DNA of 64,000 nt from Shinella sp. UYSO24 (GCA_902167985.1 CABHNZ010000010.1:1-64000), one strand, 5' to 3'. Positions 9,125 to 19,381 are shown, counted from the first letter of the stretch. The notes: a model not told the origin generated them from the letters alone. Program-made: numbers and translations.

Positions 9125-10260
9125 CAAGCGCCAGCCGCAACCCTGTCGACCGCCGAGCGCAGGAACTTGACACGATCGCCGCCGTGCTGCCGATGGAGCG
9201 GCGCGACGAACTCGCCGAGCTTTTGACCGATCAGGATGTCGAGACGCTGCGCCACCTGGTCAACGAGGGTATGGGCGCAAATACCCTTCGGGCGCTGACT
9301 TCTGACCTTGCCTATCTGCAGGCTTGGTCGCTCGCGGCAACAAAGCAATCTTTGCCCTGGCCGGCGCCCGAGGCGCTGCTGCTCAAATTCGTTGCGCACC
9401 ATTTGTGGGATCCGGAAAAGAAAAATCGGATCCGGAGCATGGGATGCCGGCCATCGTGGCACAAAGTCTTCGCGACCAGGGCTTCGTGCGATCTGTTGGG
9501 CCACACGCCGCCGATACCGTGCGCCGGCGGCTGGCATCGTGGTCGACCCTGACGAAGTGGCGCGGTCTGTCCGGCGCCTTCGCCTCCCCAGCCCTCAAAT
9601 CGGCGATCCGGCTTGCGGTGCGGGCCACGCCACGACCACGTCGTCGGAAGAGCGCCAAGGCGGTCACTGGCGATGTTTTGGCGAAAATGCTGGCGACTTG
9701 TGGCGATGGTAGCCTTCGAGATGTCCGGGACCGGGCAATTCTGATGGTGGCGTTTGCGTCTGGTGGCCGTCGTCGCAGTGAAATCGCCGGCCTGCGTGTC
9801 GATCAGATTTCTGTCGAGCCGCCGATCGAGATCGACAACGGGAATATCCTGCCCTCGCGCGCCATCCATCTCGGCCGCACGAAAACCTCGGGCGCCGATC
9901 ATGACGAGGTCGTCTATCTCACCGGACGCCTGTTGAGGCGCTTGATGCCTGGCTCGAGGCGGCGAAATTTCTGGCGGGAGTGTGTTTCGGAAGATCGATC
10001 GCTGGGGGAATGTCTCGGAGCGGGCGATGGAGGCGAGTGCGGTCAATGCGATCGTCAAGCAGCGTGCCGAAATGGCAGGTCTCGATCCGGGGGAGTTTTC
10101 GGCGCACGGGCTGCGGTCGGGATATCTCACCGAGGCGGCCAATCGTGGTATCCCGCTGCCCGAGGCAATGGAACAGTCGCGGCATCGATCGGTGCAACAG
10201 GCGTCAGAGTATTATAATTGCGCCGCTCGACGCAGTGGGCGGGCTGCACGGCTTCTTTAG
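9121..10260 (+). CDS. Tyrosine recombinase/integrase, three frameshifts as given
   Basis: The ATG overlaps the vapC stop. The N-terminal SAM-like domain has ANTLRALTSDLAYLQAWS. The catalytic domain has AFASGGRRRSEIAGLRV (first Arg), FSAHGLRSGYLTEAAN (HxxR), RHRS and the terminal Tyr in ASEYYN. The gene is broken at about 9425 (aaaaaa to aaaaa), 9927 (ccc to cc) and 9966 (aaaa to aaa). Adding three bases gives 380 codons in one frame, and the reading frame moves by -1 at each site as expected for missing bases. Likely a plasmid- or island-borne recombinase co-expressed with the toxin-antitoxin pair. Confidence 0.8.
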
Positions 10261-10732
10261 AGCGCTCGCCTCGACAGCGAAACCCACCCTGCTTTTGCCA
10301 AATAGTCTGTTCCTTCAGATCAAATTGAGGTCTGGCGAATACGTCGACCGGCAGCAGCGTCCCTCGCCGGTGGTCTTGATCAAGTGCCCAATGGCAGCGA
10401 CCTGCTGCTGCCGAAATTATCAGAGACGACGATGTCGTCCGGCTGTTAGTCATGGTCATCGTCGATGAGGATAAGTTATTCGGGATCGAGATGATGTAGC
10501 TGAGGCTTCCATCGCGCTCACCTCCGAAGGTCGCGGCCACTGCCCGTAGACATTTACTGCCTAATACGACACGCTTACGAAGATAATTCGATGATGGTGA
10601 TGTCTACGGTGTTGCCGGCCATCCGGCCAGCACCAGTCATCAGAACTGGGCCAATTTAGTACCCGAGCCGACCCCGAAATGACGAGCCGCCTTCAGATGT
10701 CGGTTTGGAGGATCTCGCATCGATAGACCCCG
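10261..10732 (+). other. Gene-free stretch at mobile-region boundary
   Basis: No convincing coding sequence on either strand. It separates the vapBC-integrase unit from the amino-acid importer and is probably a rearrangement junction. The importer operon ends here without the ATPase gene that would be expected next. Confidence 0.45.
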
Positions 10733-11382
10733 TCATGCCGCCAAAAATTTCGGGCGTGTCAAAAGCTTGCTGCATGAAATGATACAGACGCTGACCGCTG
10801 CGTAAATCGCGCCTGAAATCGCCACGAGAAGCAGTGGGTTGGCGCCGGAATATACAAGCCCATTGGTCGCTCCCATGATCTCGGGGACCGAGATCGACGA
10901 CGCCAGTGACGTCTCTTTGAACAGAACCGTTGCCCTGCCAATATAGGGCAATGCGGCGATCGGAACGAGTTGCGGCAGGATGACCAGCCGGAAGGTCTTT
11001 ACAAGCGACAGTCCAAGCGCCTTGCAGCCTCCGTCTGGCCGGTCGGGACTGCCTCGTAGCTCGCCCGCAAGATCTCGAAATTATAGGCGGTGGAAAATAC
11101 CGCAAAGGCGATGATGGTCGAGACGATCGGGGAGACCTGAAAACCCATGCTGGTAAAACCGAAGAAGACGGCAAACAAAAGGATCAGTGGCGGGATCGTC
11201 TGGGCCAGCCAGCTGTAGGCACGGATCACGATCGAAAACGGGCGAGGGCCGTAGATATCGACGATGGTCAGGACGATCGCCAGAGCCGTCGAGACGACCT
11301 GGCAGACGACCGTGACGAGGACGGCTATCGCCGTTCCCTTGAGAAAGATCAGGCTGATCTGGGAAAGCAGGGCCATATCCAT
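10733..11382 (-). CDS. Polar amino-acid ABC transporter permease (second), one frameshift
   Basis: About 216 residues, HisM/GlnP family, with several membrane segments. The first part runs to residue about 122 (GQTEAAR). One missing G near 11022 (ggg to gg) breaks the cytoplasmic EAA loop. Restoring it gives EAARALGLSLVKTFRLVILP, the standard ATPase-contact loop of this family, followed by PYIGRATVLFKETSLASSIS. It is the last gene of the minus-strand series and pairs with the permease at 12208-12855. Confidence 0.8.
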
Positions 11383-11399
11383 GGTTCAGCCGGCTCCGT

Positions 11400-12211
11400 T
11401 CAGTGCAAGTGGCCGGCGCCTGTCAGCGGTGGCGAAAGAAAATTCCTGGCCGCCATGCTGGCGGCAATGGCGGGAACGATGACGGGTGCCCCAGCTGCGT
11501 CTGCCAGATCTGCAAGACGCGTGTCGCCATCGCTTGGGCCAAGCCCTGCGGCATAGGCCCATAGAAAGACAAGATCGGGTTGAAGGCTGCGCAGCTCTTC
11601 TATGGCCTGATCCAGAGTGCCGTCCCCTGCGAAATGGATCGAAAGCCTTCTCGCCCATGGAATGGCCGCCCAACCCTCCATCTGTTGAAGGCGCTGACGC
11701 GCGCCATGCACAACCAGCCCGATCCTTGCCTCTGGTCGGGTGGAAGCCAGTGTATCAGCCTGGGCGATCATCGCCATAGCCGGCAGTATGAAGGGCTTTT
11801 TGGAGGTGAAGCTGCGGCCGGGAAAGCTTCGGCGACACAGCAGATGGTCACATCGACCTTATCTGCCTCTTCCAGTTCATCGATACAGGTCTGCACGAGC
11901 GGCACGAGCTTGTCGCGGTCAATCCAGCGTGCACTCCAGCCATCGCCAAGCGGGCTTGCAAAGCCGCCTGGCCCGCGGATGTTGCTATGGATTGCGGGGG
12001 CGCCGCCTGAAGCCTCGAGGCGCTGCAATTCTGCGTTCTCGATGCCATCCAGCGCGTGCCGGCTGACGATGTCGACCTCCAGTCCGAGCGTGCGGAACAG
12101 GCGGTGGTGCAGGCGCTCGAATTCGGGGCGCGGGCCCTGTCCAAGCGTTATGAGCCCGATGCGCGGGCGGTTCATTCTCGTTGTCGTCATGGTCATCGCC
12201 ATCATGCTCAT
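11400..12211 (-). CDS. AroM-family protein, one frameshift
   Basis: The segment MNRPRIGLITLGQGPRPEF (start near 12175) matches the AroM family, relatives of Asp/Glu racemases of unknown activity. An upstream ATG at 12211 overlaps the permease stop (ATGA) and would add a low-complexity MSMMAMTMTTTRM leader. The true start is therefore uncertain. The frame breaks near 11800. Five A's instead of four restore PPKKPFILPAMAMIAQADTL and about 270 codons. The gene lies between two amino-acid permeases, so a role in processing the imported substrate is likely, but no reaction can be assigned. Confidence 0.65.
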
Positions 12212-12855
12212 TGCCAGACCATCCGGCGGCGGAAGGCATAGGCTGCGAGGCTGAGCAGGCCGCCCATCAGGACGTAGATAAGGGCTGCGGCCAGCAGGAC
12301 TTCGAACGGGCGGTAGGTATCGGAGACGATCTCGTTGGCCTTGGCGGTCAGCTCGGGAATGGTGATGATCGAGGCGACCGATGTGCCCTTCATGACCAGC
12401 GTCGCGTTGGAGAGATAGGTCGGCACGATCACCGGCAGGGATTGCGGCACGATGATCCCGTACCACATGCGCCATTCGGGTATGGCAAGTGAACGGGCGG
12501 CCTCGAACTGGCCCCGCCTGACGGTAAGAAGCCCCGCCCGGAAGATTTCCAGATTATAGGCCGTCGCCGACAGGACAAGGCCGGCAAGTGCCGTCGGAAA
12601 GGCCGGCAGCGTAATGCCGAGTTGCGGCAGTCCATAATAGACGAAGAACAGCACGACCAGCGTCGGCACGGCCCGCATGAGGGTGCTGTAGGATGCCACA
12701 ACACGGGCAATGACGGTACCTTCCCGCATCCGCAGGATGGCAAGCGGAATGGCAAGCGCCGTGGAAATGACCAGTGTCAGCACGGTCAGCTTGACCGTCA
12801 TCCAGGTCGCCGACAGCAGGATCGGCATTTGTTGATAGAGAAAGTTGAAATCCAT
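12208..12855 (-). CDS. Polar amino-acid ABC transporter permease (first)
   Basis: A 215-residue HisQ/GlnP-type permease. It opens with FLYQQMPILLSATWMTVKLT, then membrane helices and an intact EAA loop (GQFEAARSLAIPEWRMWYGI, then IIVPQSLPVI). ATG 12855 follows a TTG that could also initiate. It lies downstream of the amino-acid-binding protein and is separated from it by a hairpin. Its stop overlaps the start of the AroM-like gene. No ATP-binding partner of the HisP type is present in the window. Confidence 0.85.
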   Translation of the reverse strand: MDFNFLYQQMPILLSATWMTVKLTVLTLVISTALAIPLAILRMREGTVIARVVASYSTLMRAVPTLVVLFFVYYGLPQLGITLPAFPTALAGLVLSATAYNLEIFRAGLLTVRRGQFEAARSLAIPEWRMWYGIIVPQSLPVIVPTYLSNATLVMKGTSVASIITIPELTAKANEIVSDTYRPFEVLLAAALIYVLMGGLLSLAAYAFRRRMVWQ

Positions 12856-12890
12856 CAACTCACGTCCCGTCTTCTTGCGATTGCGGGCCT

Positions 12891-12929
12891 GAAGCGCGCA
12901 GCGACCCTTCGGGTGCGCTGAAGCGCTTC
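12891..12929 (-). other. Intergenic hairpin after amino-acid-binding protein gene
   Basis: Perfect arms GAAGCGC (12891-12897) and GCGCTTC (12923-12929) enclose a second stem GACCC/GGGT around a TTCG-like turn. No T-tract follows. Hairpins at this place commonly protect the binding-protein mRNA and lower expression of the permeases. That role is inferred. Confidence 0.5.
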
Positions 12930-12991
12930 AAGCTCTTGTTCCGGCGCATGTGGTGGCCGCAAACCCGCGGCGCACTACTGCGCAACATGCC

Positions 12992-13810
12992 TCAGTTCGC
13001 CGAAATCCACTTCTGTTGCAACTGATCCAGCGTTCCTGCGGCCTTCAGCTTGGCGATCTCGGCATTGACGGCCTCCAGCAATGCGGGCTGGGCGCGGCTG
13101 ACGATCAATGCGTGATCATAAGGGGAGACGCCCTGCTTGACGAAGCCGGGATTGAGAACCTTGAGGCCCGGGTTCATTTTCGCCGTGTAGCTGCCGGTGA
13201 CGAAGTTGAGGGCAACCGCGTCGATGCGGCCGTTCTTCAGGTCCATCGTCTCTTCGGCGATCCCGGGATAGGTGGTGAGCTCGACATCGCTGCCGTAATC
13301 CTCGGTGATCAGCTTTGCTTCCTGTCCGCCGCGAACCGTGCCGACCTTCTTGCCCTTGATGTCTGCGACGGTCGCAATCTTGCTGCCCGCTGGAACGAGC
13401 AGGGTGGAGAAATTCTGCAATGTCGGCGAGGTCATGGAGAGATCCGGCGATGCCAGGCGCGCTGGCGTGCGGGCCGTTGCCGAGCAGATCATGTCGAAAC
13501 GGCCGGCCGTCAGGCCGGGAATGGTGGCGGCGAAATCGACGCGGACGAAATTTGCCTTGAGGCCGAGACCGGCGGCGATCGTGCGGCACAGTTCAACGTC
13601 ATAGCCATCCAGCGAGCCGTCAGGCTTGGTCTGGGTAATCGGTGGAGCATTGCCCGTCGTTGCGATGGTGATCGTGCCTTCATTGACGAGCTTGGCCGCA
13701 TAGGCCGGCGTCTCGGCATGGGCGGCGGGCAGGGCAATCGCTGTCAGCGACAGGGCGGTGAGGAGAAGGCCGATGGCCGGTCTGGATGTCTGTCTGTATG
13801 TCTGGCGCAT
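12992..13810 (-). CDS. Amino-acid ABC transporter substrate-binding protein
   Basis: A 272-residue periplasmic binding protein of the SBP_bac_3 (His/Glu/opine) family. ATG 13810 follows AAGGAG. The signal peptide has a hydrophobic core (AIGLLLTALSLTAIALPAA) and a likely cleavage AHA-ET. Ligand-lobe motifs include YDVELCRTIAAGLGLKANFV, RFDMICSATARTPARL and VGTVRGGQEAK. It lies just downstream of dppC of the peptide importer, so two different importers share one transcription unit. The ligand is not predictable beyond a small amino-acid-like compound. Confidence 0.87.
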   Translation of the reverse strand: MRQTYRQTSRPAIGLLLTALSLTAIALPAAHAETPAYAAKLVNEGTITIATTGNAPPITQTKPDGSLDGYDVELCRTIAAGLGLKANFVRVDFAATIPGLTAGRFDMICSATARTPARLASPDLSMTSPTLQNFSTLLVPAGSKIATVADIKGKKVGTVRGGQEAKLITEDYGSDVELTTYPGIAEETMDLKNGRIDAVALNFVTGSYTAKMNPGLKVLNPGFVKQGVSPYDHALIVSRAQPALLEAVNAEIAKLKAAGTLDQLQQKWISAN

Positions 13811-13860
13811 GGAGAACTCCTTGGGAGGGCGGATAGTTGAACAGGTGGGCGAAAAAGTCA

Positions 13861-14810
13861 TCAGGCCAATCTCTCCCCACCGTCCTTCAGGCTTTCGCAA
13901 AAGACGGTGATGGCGCCGACGAGAAGAAAGATCATGGCGCCGGGTATGTTGATCAGCCAGGGTTCGAAGAGCACGAAATCCTTGGCTTCGGCGATCATCA
14001 GCCCCCAGGAGACGGCAGGTGACTTGACGCCAAGGCCGAGGAAGGACAACGCGGATTCCAGAAGGATCGCGTGGGCAACCTCAAGTGTTGCGACGACCAG
14101 CAGGGGCCGCATCAGGTTGGGGAGGATCTCGCCCGCCAGGATGCGGGCATCGCTGCAGCCGACGGCGCGGGCTGCAAGAATGAATTCCCGCTCGCGCAAT
14201 TGCAGCGTGAGAGCCCGTGCGACGATGGCGAACCTGTCCCAGAGAAAGCAGGACAGGACCAGAATGATCAGCGTCGTCGAATTGCCGAGAAGGGCAACGA
14301 GAGACAGCATGATGAGCATGATCGGCATGCTGAGGCGCACGTTGATGATGAAACTGATCACCAGTTCGGCCCGGCCGCGGAAATAGCCGGCAATCATGCC
14401 CATGCCGGTGCCGATCACGGCCGAGACCAGCGTCGTGCCGAGACCGATCAGGAGCGAAAGCCGCGCGCATGCAGGAGGCGGCTCAGATAGTCACGTCCGA
14501 GCGCATCGGTGCCGAGCAGATGCTCCCAGTTGCCGGTGCTCCAGCCGCGGCCGAAAAGAGCCGGGCGCAGCATGCGCTGGCCGAGATCCTGTAGATCGGG
14601 CGGGTAGGGGGCTATCCAGGGTGCGAGCAGGCCACCCAGCGCAATGAGGGCGATGATCGCCGTGCTGATCTTCATCGACAGGGGGCCCTTGAAACGTGCT
14701 GCGACGACGTTCAGCACCGAGCGCGGCCCATACCGGGGCCCAGAGGGGGGCCCAGAGGGGGGCCCAGAGGGGGGCCCAGAGGGAGGCGCAGAGAAGGGAA
14801 GCGCGTTCAT
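13861..14810 (-). CDS. Peptide-type ABC permease DppC-like, one frameshift
   Basis: About 316 residues. The ATG at 14810 overlaps the stop of the dppB-like gene. The N-terminus carries four copies of a P-S-G-P repeat coded by a 12-bp tandem repeat. An OppC-like segment follows (LLGTDALGRDYLSRLL). The frame is lost near 14470. One extra G restores LLHGARLSLLIGLGTT, then IGTGMGMIAGYF and the EAA-type loop EREFILAARAVGCSDARIL. It forms the inner-membrane channel with the dppB product. Confidence 0.83.
14735..14782 (+). repeat. 12-bp tandem repeat, four perfect copies
   Basis: The unit GGGGCCCAGAGG occurs four times in a row (14735, 14747, 14759, 14771), with degenerate flanks. It lies inside the start of the dppC-like gene and keeps its frame because 12 is a multiple of 3, adding Pro-Ser-Gly-Pro repeats to the cytoplasmic tail. 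Such arrays can change copy number by slippage. Confidence 0.95.
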
Positions 14811-15732
14811 GATGTCTCTCCGAGCTTGAATGGGGATCGATCCAGAGGCTCAGCATGTCCGCGACAAGTGTCAGCAGAACATAGAAGCTTGCGACGATCA
14901 GCACGGCCGCCTGTACGACGGGATAGTCGTTCTGCGAAATCGCCTGCCAGGTGAAATATCCGATCCCGTCGATGGCGAAAATCGTTTCCACCACGACAGA
15001 GCCGCCGAGAAGCAGGCCGAACTGCACCGCCGCAATGGCGACCAGCGGGATCAGCGCATTGCGCATGGCGTGCGTCACAATGATCGCCAGCGGACGCAGT
15101 CCCTTGGCGCGGGCCGTCCGGACATAATCGGATGCCAGTGCCTCGCTCATGCCGGAACGCGTGATCCGGATCAGCGCGGGTGCCGAGTTGAAGGTAAGGG
15201 CGAGCGCCGGCATGACGAGATGGGCAAGCGTGCCGGCGCCTGAGATCGGCAGGAGGTGAAGGTTGACCGCCAGCAGGATCATCAGGAGGTAACTGGACCA
15301 GAAGATCGGCATGGCCTGTCCGCCGATCGCGAAGAGCTGGATTGCCCGATCAATGACGCCGCCTTCCTTGACCGCTGCCCAGATGCCGAGGGGGATGGCA
15401 AGGATGATCGACAATGCGATCGACAGAAGGCCGAGTTGCAGGGTGATCGGCAACCTGTCGGCAAAAAGCGACCAGACATCCTCGTGAAAATAGAAGGACT
15501 GGCCGAAATCGCCGGTCAGCGCCCGGCCAAGCCAGCTCAGATACTGGATGATGACCGGGCGATCGAGGTCATATTCCTTGCGCAGGAATTCGGCATAGGC
15601 AGCCCCGTTGCCTTCACCGGCGAGCGCGGTCGCCAGATCGCCGGAGAGTTTCAGAAGCATGAAACTGACCAGCGAAATGGTGATGAGCACCGCAATGGCC
15701 ATGCCGAGCCTTCGCCCGAGGATGGGAAGCAT
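14807..15732 (-). CDS. Peptide-type ABC permease DppB-like, one frameshift near end
   Basis: About 308 residues from ATG 15732, preceded by AAGGAG. The standard DppB/OppB opening MLPILGRRLGMAIAVLITIS is followed by an extracellular loop, five further membrane helices and the family motif DYVRTARAKGLRPLAII. Near 14825 a missing G shifts the last codons. Restoring it gives WIDPRFKLGETS and a stop that overlaps the dppC start, as expected. It is the third gene after the two ATPases and the binding protein. Confidence 0.85.
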
Positions 15733-15745
15733 CTGTTTGCGCTCC

Positions 15746-17271
15746 TTATTTCCAGCGTGCGCGCCAGAATTCGACGTTTTCGTCGGCCGGGATCGGCACG
15801 TCCAGGGCAGTGTTCTCCACATAGTTGATCGGCATGGTGAACAGCGGCACCCAATAGCCGCGCGCCGAAATCAGCTCTTCGGCCTTGCCATAGCTCGCCA
15901 GCCGGGCGGACTGGTCCGTTGTTTCGTTGCCCTTGGTGATCAGGTCCGTAATGCCCTGATCCTTGACGATATCGTCCGACGTGCCGCCGAAGAAGAAGGA
16001 CAGGATATAGCCGGCATCAGCGACACCTGACGATCCGAAGTCATCGATCACCAGCGAGGCCTTGCCTTCGCGGCGGGCCTGCACCACGGCCGGATATTGC
16101 TGCCAGTTCAGATTGCCGCGGATGTTGACGGCGCGCAGATCGGCCAGAATGGCTTCAGCGACGGGTCGGCTGCGATAGCCATAGACGTCGATGTCGAAAC
16201 CGTTCGGATAGCCGGCTTCGGCCAGCAGTGCCTTTGCCTTTTTCGGGTCGTAGCCATAGGCCGGCAGATCCTGACGGCAACCGAACTGCACCGGTGCGCA
16301 GGCCGAGTTGATGACGCTGGCCGACGAGCCGACAAGGGTCTTGGCGATCTTCTCCCGGTTGACCGCATAGTTCAGGGCCTTGCGGACGGCTTCCTTGCGC
16401 AGGGGAGAGTCGGCCGGCGTGTTGTTGGCAACGTTGAGGCTGAGGAAGCCGACGCGGAAGGTTTCGGCATTCGTCACCTTGAGGCTCGGGACGTTGCTCA
16501 GGCGTTCAGCCAGATCGCTCGGAATATAATAGGCCCAGTCGACGGCGCCGGTCATCAGTTCTGCGACCTGTGTCGTGACATCCGGAACGACCTTGTAGAT
16601 CAGGGTCTTCACATAGGGCTTGTTCTTGCCGCCACCTTCGAAATAGTTCTCGTTGCGGGTGAAGACGAATGTGTTGCCGCTGCCTTGGTCACCGTATAGG
16701 GGCCGGTGCCGACGGGTTTCAGGCCAAACTCGTCCTTGCCGACCTTGGCATGGTATTTTGCCGGCAGGATGGAGAGCTGCATGATGTAGTTCAGCGCCAG
16801 CGGCGTGACCTTCTTGGCGGTGATCCGCACCTTGTAGGGATCGACTGCCTCGACCTTGTCGATCCAGGTGACGGTTTCGGGGCTGAAGATCTTGTTCTTG
16901 GGATCGGCGATGAAATTCAGCGTATAGACGACATCTTCTGCGGTGAAATCGTCGCCATTCTGGAACTTCACGCCTTTGCGCAGATCGAATTCCATGGTCA
17001 GCGGATCGACCTGCCGCCATGCCGTTGCCAGAAGCGGCTTGAATTCGAGCGTATTGGGATCGCGATAGACGAGCGCATCATAAACGAGAAGGCCGAGGAG
17101 AAAGCCTTCGCGGCCGCCGGAATAATACCGGTCCAGCGTCGGCAGCTGGAACTGGAAGGCTGCGGTGATCGTATCGTTCGCCTTGGTGGCGGAGGCCGGC
17201 GTCACGAGTGCGGTCTGCAGGACGGTGCCGATGGCAAGCGTTGCAAGCAGGCTTTTCAAAGTCTTGGTCAT
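15746..17271 (-). CDS. Peptide/opine-type ABC substrate-binding protein, one frameshift
   Basis: About 508 residues, SBP_bac_5 (DppA/OppA) family. The signal peptide has a MTKTLKSLLATLAIGTVLQT core with cleavage near ASA-TK. Family segments include FDLRKGVKFQNGDDFTAEDV and, after the break, GYPNGFDIDVYG. A missing base near 16680 splits the gene. Restoring it gives GTGPYTVTKAASGNTFVF with 508 codons in one frame. The protein should deliver a peptide-like ligand to the dppB/dppC-like channel. Confidence 0.87.
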
Positions 17272-17294
17272 GGTACGTTCCCCTTATTATTATG

Positions 17295-18284
17295 TCAGAC
17301 GATGGCAAGATCGATGCGATCGGGCGCCTCGAAAGGCAGCGGATGATGGCAGGCGATCTTCCGACCGCCGGCGCTGGTCAGCGGCGGATCCTCCTTGGCG
17401 CAACGCTCCGAGGCGCGTGGACAGCGCGGCCGAAACGGACAGCCGGCCGGCGGATCGAGCGGATCGGGCATCACGCCGCTATCGAACTCCTCGGGCAAGT
17501 GCTGGTCCGGGCCGGGCTCGAGAACCGAATTGCGCAGCATCCGGGTATAGGGATGGCGTGGGCTCGACAGCAGCTGGTGCGTCGGTCCTTCTTCCACGAC
17601 CCGGCCGAAATACATGACGACGGTTCGCTCGCAGAGATGATCGACCACGGCAAGATTGTGGGTGATGACGAGATAGGTGAGGTTCAGGCTTTCGCGCAGG
17701 TCTCGCAGAAGGTTGAGCACCTGGGCCTGAACCGAAACGTCGAGCGCCGAGGTCGGCTCGTCACAGATAAGCGCCCGCGGCTCGGCCACCAGCGCGCGTG
17801 CAATCGAGACCCGCTGCCGCTCGCCGCCCGACATCTGGCGCGGCCTTCTGGTGGCGTAACTCGATGGCAGGCCGACCATGGTGAGTGCCTGATCGACCGC
17901 CTTTTGCCGCGCTCTTTTCCGCATGCCGCGCACGGTCAGCGGCAGGCCGATGATCTCACCGGTCGTCTTGGCTGGATTGAGTGATACGAAGGGATCCTGA
18001 AAGACCGGCTGTACGAGACCGGCAAGCTCCAGCCTGCCGAGGGAGCCAACATCCCGGTCGTCGATATGCACGCTTCCCTCGCTCGGCGGCAGAAGGCCGA
18101 GCAGCATGCGTGCGAGCGTCGATTTTCCGCAGCCGGATTCTCCGACGATCGCGACAGCCTCGCCCTTCGTAAGCGTCAGATCGATGCCGCGAACGGCCCG
18201 CAGCACGCGTTTGCCGCCCGGTTGCGATATGCTGAATGTCTTGGAGAGGCCCTTGGCCTCGATAAGCGGGCGTGCATTAGCCAT
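17295..18284 (-). CDS. Peptide-type ABC ATP-binding protein DppF-like
   Basis: A 329-residue ATPase from ATG 18284, which overlaps the end of the dppD-like gene. Walker A GESGCGKST, Q-loop VFQDPFVSLNP, signature MSGGERQRVSIARAL, Walker B ALICDEPTSALD and switch His in VITHNLAVV are all present. The C-terminal oligopeptide-transporter extension ends with cysteines (CPFRPRCPRASERCA) that may bind an Fe-S cluster as in other DppF/OppF proteins. The gene is intact. Confidence 0.92.
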   Translation of the reverse strand: MANARPLIEAKGLSKTFSISQPGGKRVLRAVRGIDLTLTKGEAVAIVGESGCGKSTLARMLLGLLPPSEGSVHIDDRDVGSLGRLELAGLVQPVFQDPFVSLNPAKTTGEIIGLPLTVRGMRKRARQKAVDQALTMVGLPSSYATRRPRQMSGGERQRVSIARALVAEPRALICDEPTSALDVSVQAQVLNLLRDLRESLNLTYLVITHNLAVVDHLCERTVVMYFGRVVEEGPTHQLLSSPRHPYTRMLRNSVLEPGPDQHLPEEFDSGVMPDPLDPPAGCPFRPRCPRASERCAKEDPPLTSAGGRKIACHHPLPFEAPDRIDLAIV

Positions 18285-19296
18285 GATGAGCCACCTGCAT
18301 TTCGGCTGCCCGCAGGCATCTGTCGGCATGACCGGATGAGCGGGCGACGAGCGGAATGTCTTCTGCCCGGCACGGGTCCACCACGTGATCGCATCGATCG
18401 GCAAAAATGCATCCGGCAGCCAGCTTGACCCTGTCGGGAATGCGGCCGGAGATCGTCGGCAGCCTTTGCGCGCCGGGACCAGGGCGGGGGGCCGTGCCGC
18501 TGCCGATGCGCGGAACGCAGGCGAAAAGCCCTTTTGTATAAGGATGTTGCGGTGTGGCCAGAACGTCGCGTGTCCTGCCCGTCTCGACGATCTCCCCGGC
18601 ATACATGACCGCCACACGGTCTGCCACCGAGGCGACCACGCCGAGATCGTGGGTGATGACCATGATGGCGATGCCGGTACGCTTGCGCAATTCGTCAAGC
18701 AGCTTCAGGACCTGCGCCTGTACCGTGACGTCGAGCGCCGTGGTCGGCTCGTCTGCGATCAGCATCGAGGGCTCGCACATCAGCGCCATGGCAATCATGG
18801 CGCGCTGCCGCAGGCCGCCCGACAGCTCGGAAGGATATTGCGAAAGCCGCGTCGACGCCGCCGGCATGCCGACCATTTCCATAAGCTCGACGGCACGATC
18901 CCGGGCAATCTGCCTACCTTTTCGGCAGTGGCGGATGTGAACTTCCTCGAGCTGGCGTCCGATCGTCAGCGTCGGGTTGAAGGAGGCGGCCGGATCCTGA
19001 AAGATCATGCCGATTTCGCGGCCGCGCAGGTCTTCCATCTGCCGTGCGGACAAGCTGGAGAGGTCGCGGTTTGCAAAGGAAAGTCGTTCTGCCCGGCGCT
19101 TTGCGCCGCGTGGCAAAAGGTTCATGATGGAAAGGGCGGTCAGCGATTTTCCCGAACCGGACTCGCCGACGATAGCGACGGTTTCGCCGGCTTCGACAGT
19201 AAGGTCAACACCCCTGACAACGCGTGACCGGCCTCCCGCAGAGGGCAGATCGATATGTAGGCCTTCGATCGCAAGCATCGCGTTTTCTCTCGACAT
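18277..19296 (-). CDS. Peptide-type ABC ATP-binding protein DppD-like
   Basis: A 339-residue ATPase. Start ATG 19296 (MSRENAM) or 19278 (MLAIEGLHIDL). Walker A GESGSGKSL, Q-loop IFQDPAASFNPTL, signature LSGGLRQRAMIAMAL, Walker [12 protein letters not shown] and C-terminal GCIFADRCDHVVDPC are complete. It is the first gene of the minus-strand series and is divergent from the LysR regulator. The 86-bp gap between them contains an operator-like palindrome. Confidence 0.92.
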   Translation of the reverse strand: MSRENAMLAIEGLHIDLPSAGGRSRVVRGVDLTVEAGETVAIVGESGSGKSLTALSIMNLLPRGAKRRAERLSFANRDLSSLSARQMEDLRGREIGMIFQDPAASFNPTLTIGRQLEEVHIRHCRKGRQIARDRAVELMEMVGMPAASTRLSQYPSELSGGLRQRAMIAMALMCEPSMLIADEPTTALDVTVQAQVLKLLDELRKRTGIAIMVITHDLGVVASVADRVAVMYAGEIVETGRTRDVLATPQHPYTKGLFACVPRIGSGTAPRPGPGAQRLPTISGRIPDRVKLAAGCIFADRCDHVVDPCRAEDIPLVARSSGHADRCLRAAEMQVAHHG

Positions 19297-19307
19297 GCAA
19301 AATTCGT

Positions 19308-19323
19308 TCCATTTATGAATGGA
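19308..19323 (+). promoter_or_regulatory. Palindromic operator candidate between dppD-like gene and lysR
   Basis: TCCATT-TATG-AATGGA is a perfect 6-bp inverted repeat in the 86-bp divergent intergenic region. LysR-type regulators usually bind an interrupted palindrome in this position to control both themselves and the divergent operon. The assignment is inferred from position. Confidence 0.5.
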
Positions 19324-19381
19324 GCTTATGCGCCGAGCGAAATCCAATATAATCGCTCTATGTTGGTATAGGAGTTTGCCT

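Noticed and set aside
14735..14782. Possible CRISPR-like repeat array
   Set aside because: Contiguous 12-bp units with no spacers, inside a coding gene, and no cas genes nearby.
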